This document shows positions 57,370 to 64,000 of a stretch of DNA of 64,000 nucleotides, piece by piece; position 1 is the stretch's first letter, and every line of letters begins with the position of its first letter. Made by a program: the position numbers and the translations under genes. The DNA comes from Fimbriiglobus ruber (GTDB lineage Bacteria; Planctomycetota; Planctomycetia; Gemmatales; Gemmataceae). Under the pieces are notes generated by a model. The model was given only the letters and a program-made list of their open reading frames with translations. It was not told the DNA's origin and did no database searches. The DNA is taken from positions 310,001-374,000 of the forward strand of contig NZ_NIDE01000002.1 in the NCBI RefSeq assembly GCF_002197845.1. Direction: 5' to 3'.

Positions 57370-57990
57370 ATGGCCGACTTGCCTTTCCCCGAATCGCCCG
57401 CCTGGCCCGACGTGGAGCGTCTGCTGGCCGCGCTGCCCCGCCCGGCGGTGGTCGCGTTCGCCGCCCGGTCCGCCCGGCGGGTTGCCCCGGTCATCCTGCG
57501 GCTGGAGGCACAGTACGGGGACGTGGCACTGGAATGGCTGAACGCCGTCGCCGCCGCGATCCGGGTCGCCGACGCCTTCGCGCGGGGCGAGCCGGTCACC
57601 GACTTCACCCTGCAGCTCGCGGCCGACGTGGCACGTGGCACGGCGAGCGCGACGGCGAACGCCGCCCGAGCGCGGGGGCCGTCGCCGCTGATCGAGGAGG
57701 CCGAGATGGCCTACGCTGCTGCCGCGTTCGCCGCCGACGCGGCCCGCGCTCCGACGCCCGCTCGCGCGGCAACACTGGCGATGCAGGCCGCCCGCGCCGC
57801 GGGCAACGGCGGGGCCGTCCCTCCCGAACAGGTCAACGACCTTCGGGCGCTCGTGAGGGGGACGGAGCCGGGTGAGCTCTGGCTTGGAGGCGAGCCGGTG
57901 TGGTGGCGGGACGGATGGGAGCGGCTGGAAGCCGCGGCCCGCGGCGGCCGGGTGGCGACGGTACTTGAATGGGGCCAACGAGCGAGTTGA
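57370..57990 (+). CDS. Ala-rich hypothetical protein
   Basis: The product is 206 residues, predominantly helical and Ala-rich (FAADAARAPTPARAATLAMQ, AVAAAIRVADAFARGEP). It lacks a signal peptide, membrane segment or domain. The end has EPGELWLGGEPVWWRDGWERLE. Gemmataceae carry many such soluble Ala-rich proteins. The function is unknown. Confidence 0.6.
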   Translation: MADLPFPESPAWPDVERLLAALPRPAVVAFAARSARRVAPVILRLEAQYGDVALEWLNAVAAAIRVADAFARGEPVTDFTLQLAADVARGTASATANAARARGPSPLIEEAEMAYAAAAFAADAARAPTPARAATLAMQAARAAGNGGAVPPEQVNDLRALVRGTEPGELWLGGEPVWWRDGWERLEAAARGGRVATVLEWGQRAS

Positions 57991-58236
57991 GATGTTGGTC
58001 GTCAGTGGAAGGGTTTGCTCGCCGCGGACGACGGTTGCTGCGGGAACGACAGGCATGCGGATCGCGTGCCCGACAACAGACTCACCCCAACAGAGTGCTT
58101 TGAGCGAGTAACATGAACCTCGGCCTTCTGGTCCGCGCCTTCTGGTAGACGGTTGCCCCGCCTGAGTGAGAGGATCGTACAATAGCGTCGTTCTACAACG
58201 CGATTGGGGCGTTTGTTAGTCAGACGAGGTTCCGCT

Positions 58237-59352
58237 GTGAAATTGGCGAAAGTGCGGATCGAGAACTTCCGTCAGCTCGGAAGCGCAGCGGAGCCTTTCG
58301 AGCTTGACTTCACGGATGCGCTCGGACGGGTTCGCGATTTCACTCTTCTGGTCGGCCCGAATGGCTGTGGCAAGACCACGATCCTGGATGCGATCGCGGC
58401 GGCGATCGGCCCCACTCTCGAGATGCCGACGCTCCGCCCGGGTTTTAAACGCAGCCCTCGAACGATCGTGCCCCGCGGCGCGCCGCACGCCAAGGTCACG
58501 TGCTGGCTCCGCTTTGATCAGACTGAGATCGACACGACCCGAGAGGTCTACCGCCTCGCGGAACTGAACGATCCGGTCCCCGACGCCCAGGAAGTCACGT
58601 TGACCTGGACGTATCCCGACCCGCGCCAAAAGTCGGATTACGGGTTTACCCAGTGCGAGCCTCCGACGAGTTGGACGCTACTCAAGGCCCGGATTCGAAT
58701 CGCCCATCTCCTGGCGACCGGACGAGTTGAATGGGATTGGTTCAACCGGGCCGGTGGGGTGTTCACGTTCGATCAGGAGCGAACCGGTCTCGGCAAGACC
58801 ATCTCTCGGCAGATCTGGAACATCATTCACGGGACCGCCGAATCTGCCAAACAGAAGTCGAGTCGGCGCACGACGGACCCGCGCACGATTCTGATCGCAT
58901 TGGCGCTCCAAGCGCTGGTTCCCTTGGCCGGTGACGGGCCTCGGTTGCCCGGCCAGTTCGATCAGATTCGGAAACGGTACGCGCACGTGTGCTCCCCGCG
59001 TCGGATCGTGGGCGCCGTACGGGACGAACTCGGTGAATTCGACATCTTCTTCGACGACGGTCAACACGAGTACTCCTACGCGGGGCTGAGCAGCGGTGAG
59101 AAAATGGCGCTGCTACTCCTCATCCGATTCGTCTCGGAGCACATGCACCGCTCGCTGATCCTCATCGACGAGCTGGAACTCAACGAGCATCCGCTGTGGC
59201 AGCGGCGCCTCCTCCACATGATCCCTCAGATGGGAGACGGGAACCAGATTATCGCCACGACGCACTCTCCCTACCTGCGAGACGCGGTGCCGCCGGACTC
59301 GGTCTGCGACCTGGGAGACCTGGGTGATGGGGCCAAGGTGGGAGGCGAGTAG
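58237..59352 (+). CDS. ABC/SMC-type ATPase, first gene of a TOPRIM-paired module
   Basis: The product is 371 residues. Walker A is GPNGCGKT at residues 40-47, in VRDFTLLVGPNGCGKTTIL. The ABC signature is LSSGEK near 283. Walker B is LILIDELELNEHP near 306-318, with Glu and His-Pro as in AAA_15/AAA_21 and OLD-type ATPases. An H-loop THSPY is near 343. The body between is about 240 residues with no coiled coil. GTG at 58237 is preferred (GAGG eight bases upstream). It overlaps the next gene by one base (TAGTG), so the two are translationally coupled. The architecture matches AriA of PARIS or the AbiLi protein in outline. Role in phage defence is inferred. Confidence 0.82.
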   Translation: MKLAKVRIENFRQLGSAAEPFELDFTDALGRVRDFTLLVGPNGCGKTTILDAIAAAIGPTLEMPTLRPGFKRSPRTIVPRGAPHAKVTCWLRFDQTEIDTTREVYRLAELNDPVPDAQEVTLTWTYPDPRQKSDYGFTQCEPPTSWTLLKARIRIAHLLATGRVEWDWFNRAGGVFTFDQERTGLGKTISRQIWNIIHGTAESAKQKSSRRTTDPRTILIALALQALVPLAGDGPRLPGQFDQIRKRYAHVCSPRRIVGAVRDELGEFDIFFDDGQHEYSYAGLSSGEKMALLLLIRFVSEHMHRSLILIDELELNEHPLWQRRLLHMIPQMGDGNQIIATTHSPYLRDAVPPDSVCDLGDLGDGAKVGGE

Positions 59353-60245
59353 TGGGTGTCCACCTTGTGTGCGAAGGGTTCCGCCAGGGCCTCGACGAAC
59401 GCGTCCTGGATGCCGTCGTCATCCAGTACCACAATCTCCCCGTACTCACGTCGCCCAGCGGCGGGTCGAGCGGACTCGGCGCGGTACGCGCGTACCTCGA
59501 AAGTCGTTCGCACAATGACGTGGCGGTGGCGGTCGAGGACCGAAACCATCGTCCACTCGCCGGGGCAGCCGCGACGTGGACGAGCACGGCGGGGCGGTCG
59601 TTCATCTGGCGTCGCCACGAGATCGAAAACTACCTGCTCCATCCGCGGGTGGTCCTCGAGTTGTTCAATCTGCTGCGCACTACTCCGGGTTTACCTTGGG
59701 CGGCAGGACTTCCCGCGACCGAACCGGACGTTGATGCGCTACTTCAGTCGCTCGCGGTTCGGCTTCTGGACGACCACGCGGCCGAAGTCCTCCGGGACGA
59801 AATCGTCCGTCTGACCAATGCCGCCGGAAGCGTGAGGTTCGGCGGCCGCCGGCCCGCCCCTCTCGCGGGCACACACGGCCCGGGACAACCCCAGTGGCTG
59901 GCTGCCCTTCAAGCGGAGGCGGCCAGGTTATGTCAAACGTGTACGGCGGTTGCGAGCCTACAACCGCTCCAGAGCGTTCAGATCACGGCGCGGTACACCA
60001 CGCTCGTGGCACAGTACCATCAGCAGACATTTCTGACGACCGGTGATTACCTTCGCGATATGGGTGGACACGAACTCCTCGCAGCCTTGTCCCGGCATCT
60101 CCGCACTCTGGGGGCCGGCGCACGCTTCGACGAGCAATTCCTCGGCGACGAGTTGCTCCGTCAACTTGGCAAGATTTATGTGCCCAATACTCTGTTTCAG
60201 CCCGATGATTTTGACGAACTGGCGACCATTCTCGGCCAGTACTGA
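59352..60245 (+). CDS. TOPRIM/DUF4435-like effector paired with the ATPase
   Basis: The product is 297 residues. The start VHLVCEGFRQGLDERVLDAVV has a toprim-type Glu (Glu8) in an EG turn. VAVAVEDRNHRPL follows at about 57-69, where DUF4435/OLD toprims usually have an Asp-x-Asp; here it is Asp-x-Asn. WRRHEIENYLLHPRVV is a strong marker of DUF4435/OLD-family toprims. The C-terminal half is helical. It would be the nuclease or tRNA-cleaving effector that the ATPase controls. GTG at 59352 overlaps the ATPase stop, with GGAGG nine bases upstream inside the ATPase coding end. Exact system (PARIS, AbiL or a new one) is uncertain. Confidence 0.7.
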   Translation: MGVHLVCEGFRQGLDERVLDAVVIQYHNLPVLTSPSGGSSGLGAVRAYLESRSHNDVAVAVEDRNHRPLAGAAATWTSTAGRSFIWRRHEIENYLLHPRVVLELFNLLRTTPGLPWAAGLPATEPDVDALLQSLAVRLLDDHAAEVLRDEIVRLTNAAGSVRFGGRRPAPLAGTHGPGQPQWLAALQAEAARLCQTCTAVASLQPLQSVQITARYTTLVAQYHQQTFLTTGDYLRDMGGHELLAALSRHLRTLGAGARFDEQFLGDELLRQLGKIYVPNTLFQPDDFDELATILGQY

Positions 60246-60494
60246 GGTTAGTGCGATCTCGTCACCGCCGCAGCCGTCATGGCTTTTTGTGCAGACGCAT
60301 CCTGGTCGGTGTACGCTTTCCAAAACGGTCTAAGTCGCGCAAAAAGCGCAAAAAATACCCTTCTTGAAGGCGTCCAGACTGCTCTCCGTCCTGCGTTCAT
60401 TTCATCCGGACCCCGCTCTCGATAAAGTGTCTGTTCACCGGACGCGCCCGCACCGCGGCGCCGCCCGGCGACGCAACGCGAGTGGGGATGGCGG

Positions 60495-63020
60495 ATGACT
60501 CCGATGATGCAACAGTTCCGGGACGCCAAAGAGCAGCACCCCGGAATGCTGGTCCTGTTCCGCAACGGCGACTTCTACGAGCTGTTCGAGGACGACGCCG
60601 AACTCGGCCACCGCGTCCTCGGCCTGACCCTGACCAAGCGGGATAAGGAAATCCCGATGGCCGGGTTCCCGCAGCACAAACTCGAACACTACCTCGGTAT
60701 GCTCCTCCGGGCCGGACACCGGGTCGCCGTCTGCGAACAGATGGAAGAGGCCGGCGGCGGCAAGAAGATCATCCGCCGGGAAGTCAACCGCGTCGTCACG
60801 CCCGGGACCGTGACCGAAGACGAACTCCTCGACCCCCGCGCGCCGAACCATCTCGCCGCCCTCCTCCGGACCAAGGCCGGGGTGTACGGGCTGGCGTGGT
60901 GCGACCTGTCCACCGGAACCTTTTTCGCGGCCGACCTGCCCGAGCGGCACGTGCCCGACGAGGCGGCCCGGATCGCCCCGGCCGAGTGCCTGCTGCCGGA
61001 CGACCAGGCCGACGTGCTGCGGGCCACCCTCGGGGCCGCGCTGCCCGCGTCCGTCGTCCCGCGGCCCGGGTGGACGTTCGACCCGACCTCGGCCGTCGAC
61101 GCCCTCCGCAAGCACTTCCAGGTGGCCACGTTCTCCGGCTTCGGCTTCGACGACGGCCAGCCGTGCCTGGCGGCCGCCGGCGCGCTGCTCATTTACTTGC
61201 AGGAAACACTCAAAGCCAGTCTCGCCCACGTCCGCCGGCTCCGCGCGTACCGGCCGGAATCGGTCCTCGTTCTCGACGAAGTGACGCGCCGCAGCCTGGA
61301 ACTGACCCGCACCCACCGCGACAACCTCCGCGAGGGCTCGCTGCTCGCCCTCATCGACCGGACAGTCACACCGATGGGCGCCCGGTTCCTGCACGACACG
61401 CTGCTCGCCCCGCTCAAAGACCGGACTGCCATCGAAGCCCGGCACGACGCGGTCGAGGAACTGCTGAACGACCACCAGCTCCGCGGCACCCTCCGCGACC
61501 TGCTCGACGCGACCTCCGACCTCCAGCGGCTGACGACCCGCGTGTCGACCGCCCGGGCGACGCCCAAGGATCTGGCGGCGGTCGCCCGGACGCTCCGGCT
61601 GTTGCCCAAGTTCAAGGCCAAGCTCGCCGGCCGGAAGGCGCCGCTCCTGGGCGACATGGACGCCAAGCTGGAACTCTGCCCGGACCTCCGCGACCTGCTT
61701 GACCGCGCGCTGGCGGAAGACCCGCCGTACTCGGCGAAGGAAGGCGGCATCCTCCGCGAGGGCTACCACGCCGAACTCGACGACCTGCGGAAACTCGCCC
61801 GCGACGGCAAAGACTGGATCGCCCGCTACCAGGCCCAGGAAGTCACCCGCACCGGGATCACAAGCCTGAAGGTCGGATTCACGGACGTGATGGGCTACTA
61901 CATCGAGATCACGAACGCGAACGAGACCCGCGTCCCCCCGGACTACATCCACGAGCGGACGCTCAAGAACTGCAAGCGGTACAGTACGCCCCGGCTGAAG
62001 GAGTACGAAGAGAAGGTCGTCACCGCCCAGGAGCGGAGCCAGGCCCTGGAATTTGAGCTGTTCCTCCAGCTCCGCGACCAGATCGCGGCCCAGACGCTCC
62101 GCCTGCTCCAGACCGCCGACATCCTCGCCCTGTTGGACTTCTTGGCCGGGCTGGCGGACCTGGCCGCGAGCCGCAACTACGTCCGCCCGGTGATGACCGA
62201 CGACCCGGTCCTCAACATCCGCGACGGCCGACACCCTGTTCTCGATCAAGTCCTCCCGCCCGGCACGTTCGTCCCGAACGACGCCGCGTTCGGCCCGAAC
62301 GACGGGACGTTTTGGCTCATCACCGGCCCGAACATGGCAGGCAAGAGTACGTTCATCCGGCAGGTCGCGCTCGTCACGCTGCTCGCCCACATCGGCAGTT
62401 TCGTCCCGGCCAAGGCCGCCACGGTCGGCATCACCGACCGCATCTTCACCCGCGTCGGGGCGAGCGACGAGTTGAATCGCGGACAGAGTACATTCATGGT
62501 CGAAATGACCGAGGCCGCGAACATCCTGAACAACGCCACCCCGCGCAGCCTGGTGATTCTCGACGAGATCGGCCGGGGAACCAGTACCTACGACGGCGTG
62601 TCGCTCGCGTGGGCGATCACGGAGTACCTGCACGACACCGTCGGCTGCCGGGCGCTGTTCGCCACACACTACCACGAACTCGCGCAACTGGCCCCCGCGC
62701 TACCGCGGCTGCGGAACTATACGGTTCAAGTTCAGGAGCTGGAAAAAGAGGTGATCTTCCTACACAAGATCGCGCCGGGCAGCGCGGACAAGAGCTACGG
62801 CATCCACGTCGCCCGGCTGGCCGGCGTCCCCGAGCCGATCCTCGGCCGGGCCGAGCAAGTGTTGGCGTCGTTGGAGACCCGCCAGCCACTTCGTGCAGCG
62901 CCGCTCACCGTGCCCCCGCGCCGGCCCGAAAAACCCATCACCGTCGACCCGCCCGAGCGACCGCGCCGCCGCGTGAAGGAGCCGACGGGGCCGAGTTTGT
63001 TCGGGGACGGGCAGGAATAA
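60495..63020 (+). CDS. mutS: DNA mismatch repair protein MutS
   Basis: The product is 841 residues. The mismatch-reading FYE motif lies in RNGDFYELFEDDA (Phe27, Glu29). The connector and lever domains follow. The ATPase C-terminus has Walker A GPNMAGKST near residue 612, followed by FIRQVALVTLLAHIG, then DELNRGQSTFMVEM, Walker B LVILDEIGRGTSTYDG and a helix-turn-helix region. It recognises mismatches and recruits MutL. No key residue is missing. The start ATG at 60495 begins MTPMMQQF as in most MutS proteins. The right-edge ATPase gene begins 57 bp downstream on the same strand. Confidence 0.97.
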   Translation: MTPMMQQFRDAKEQHPGMLVLFRNGDFYELFEDDAELGHRVLGLTLTKRDKEIPMAGFPQHKLEHYLGMLLRAGHRVAVCEQMEEAGGGKKIIRREVNRVVTPGTVTEDELLDPRAPNHLAALLRTKAGVYGLAWCDLSTGTFFAADLPERHVPDEAARIAPAECLLPDDQADVLRATLGAALPASVVPRPGWTFDPTSAVDALRKHFQVATFSGFGFDDGQPCLAAAGALLIYLQETLKASLAHVRRLRAYRPESVLVLDEVTRRSLELTRTHRDNLREGSLLALIDRTVTPMGARFLHDTLLAPLKDRTAIEARHDAVEELLNDHQLRGTLRDLLDATSDLQRLTTRVSTARATPKDLAAVARTLRLLPKFKAKLAGRKAPLLGDMDAKLELCPDLRDLLDRALAEDPPYSAKEGGILREGYHAELDDLRKLARDGKDWIARYQAQEVTRTGITSLKVGFTDVMGYYIEITNANETRVPPDYIHERTLKNCKRYSTPRLKEYEEKVVTAQERSQALEFELFLQLRDQIAAQTLRLLQTADILALLDFLAGLADLAASRNYVRPVMTDDPVLNIRDGRHPVLDQVLPPGTFVPNDAAFGPNDGTFWLITGPNMAGKSTFIRQVALVTLLAHIGSFVPAKAATVGITDRIFTRVGASDELNRGQSTFMVEMTEAANILNNATPRSLVILDEIGRGTSTYDGVSLAWAITEYLHDTVGCRALFATHYHELAQLAPALPRLRNYTVQVQELEKEVIFLHKIAPGSADKSYGIHVARLAGVPEPILGRAEQVLASLETRQPLRAAPLTVPPRRPEKPITVDPPERPRRRVKEPTGPSLFGDGQE

Positions 63021-63077
63021 TGGCAGCGATGAAAATGACAATATTGCAAATATTTTCGTATTTGTGAAAGGTTCTTT

Positions 63078-64000
63078 ATGAAAATCTTGTCTGTCACACC
63101 AGTTCACAAACCATCATACTTCGACGGACTTCAACCACTCAATATAAATGGGCTTGGAAGAGTTGTCATTCTTGTCGGACCGAACGGTTCTGGAAAGACC
63201 AGAGTAATCCGCCGAATTATTCAATTAAATGGCCAGTCACGCGAGCAAGCTGAAATCTTAGGTTTCCATATTGATGGACTGCAATATGGTGCAAATGTAT
63301 CTGTTGCTTATTACTCTTTTCACGCAAATGCACTCACTGATCCGGCACAGTTAAATAACAAACAACTGGAAGCCACGGTAACACAAGCCCAATCTCTTGG
63401 GCTACAAAACGTCGGTAATGGAGCGGCGGCCTACATCCAAGCATTCCAGGATCGCTGGTTTGAAGTCACGCACCCTTATTTCAGCGGAGATTCTACTACT
63501 CGCGATAGGGTGACAAAAAGCTATCTAGAATTATGCAGCCAGTTAGAATTGTTACTCAATGAAAAGTTGAGTCGTAACACAGATGGTTTGGCAACACTTT
63601 TTGGCCGCCCTATTGCAGATGCTGTACTTTCGGACGGACAACGATCTCTGTTGACTTGGGCTATTGCCTTGCACGCCCAAGGCGTAAAATTGGGCAACGT
63701 CTTATTGGTCATGGATGAACCGGAGAATCATCTTCATCCAGACGCTGCGCTTCAAGTAATATGCCGAGCAATCGAAACGAATCCGAGTGGCCAAGTTTGG
63801 ATTGGGACACATTCGCTGCCACTACTGGCAGGGTTGGAGTCGAAGTACCGCGAAGAAGTTTCCATTTTCTTCATGAACGCGGGTAGTGCCAAGTATGCTG
63901 GCCGAGAACCAGAGAAAATCGTTCTTTCTCTTATGGGCGGTGAAGAGAACGTCCAGGCAGTGCGAGATTTTTTGGACTTGCCGGAAGTCCTGGCCGCAAA
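63078..64000 (+). CDS. AT-rich ABC/SMC-type ATPase, C-terminus beyond the right edge
   Basis: The frame is open from ATG at 63078 (AAAGG seven bases upstream) to the end, at least 307 codons. Walker A is GPNGSGKT (about 34-41). The signature is VLSDGQRSLLTWA near 184. Walker B is LLVMDEPENHLHPDA near 209, with a His-Pro as in AAA_21/overcoming-lysogenisation-type ATPases. An H-loop THSLPLLAG follows. Codons are AT-rich at third positions (TTA, AAT, CAA, ATT common), unlike the GC-rich genes before it, suggesting horizontal transfer. Proteins of this outline often lead two-gene defence modules. A partner would lie past 64000. The function is inferred. Confidence 0.8.
   Translation, partial: MKILSVTPVHKPSYFDGLQPLNINGLGRVVILVGPNGSGKTRVIRRIIQLNGQSREQAEILGFHIDGLQYGANVSVAYYSFHANALTDPAQLNNKQLEATVTQAQSLGLQNVGNGAAAYIQAFQDRWFEVTHPYFSGDSTTRDRVTKSYLELCSQLELLLNEKLSRNTDGLATLFGRPIADAVLSDGQRSLLTWAIALHAQGVKLGNVLLVMDEPENHLHPDAALQVICRAIETNPSGQVWIGTHSLPLLAGLESKYREEVSIFFMNAGSAKYAGREPEKIVLSLMGGEENVQAVRDFLDLPEVLAA

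Overview
The window looks like chromosome of a Gemmata-type planctomycete (family Gemmataceae). The evidence is high GC in nearly every gene, a DUF1559 pilin-like protein, a paired DUF1501 and PSCyt1/DUF1549/DUF1553 set, a BBP7-type outer-membrane barrel, an ECF sigma factor with a long C-terminal extension, and giant secreted proteins that begin with the planctomycete 'LEDR' motif. No rRNA, tRNA or CRISPR array was recognised.

Left third (1-22134, all minus strand). A giant repeat-rich secreted protein runs off the left edge (1-6030). It is followed by a type VI secretion sheath/tube locus (6963-10321: tssB, tssC, hcp, then a remnant joining the start of tssE to the end of tssF). This locus appears to be decaying: tssB has an in-frame amber codon at codon 18 after a strong ribosome site, and the baseplate genes are reduced to a fragment. 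Next is a 3875-residue secreted protein with an NHL propeller, autotransporter-type strand repeats, about sixteen roughly 93-residue repeats and an FG-GAP tail.

Middle (22700-49100). Metabolic and envelope genes are mixed here: an orphan PxpC/KipA-type protein divergent from a KDPG aldolase, a DUF1016/YhcG nuclease, a PDZ protein, a DUF6807 protein, the DUF1559 plus lipoprotein pair, the DUF1501 and DUF1549/1553 pair, a cluster of small unknown genes with one probable frameshifted lipoprotein, a P1B-type metal ATPase fused to an HflK/SPFH domain, an OprB-type porin with a flavin monooxygenase, an XPB-like helicase-associated protein, a PepSY-like protein and trpE.

Right part (49100-64000). 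Three paralogous small membrane-anchored proteins of an unrecognised family flank a probable frameshifted gene. Next come an ECF sigma factor fused to DUF4177-like and secretin-N-like domains, a hypothetical secreted protein, the BBP7 barrel and a small Ala-rich protein. A translationally coupled ABC-type ATPase plus TOPRIM/DUF4435-like pair resembles PARIS or AbiL phage-defence modules. It is followed by mutS, and then by a strikingly AT-rich ATPase gene that runs off the right edge and looks recently acquired.

A recurring theme is long inverted repeats (arms of 25-80 bp, often themselves near-palindromic) in the gaps between genes, mostly right at stop codons and often between convergent genes. 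Several unrelated sequence families share this layout. They may be bidirectional terminators or non-autonomous mobile elements that settle at gene ends.
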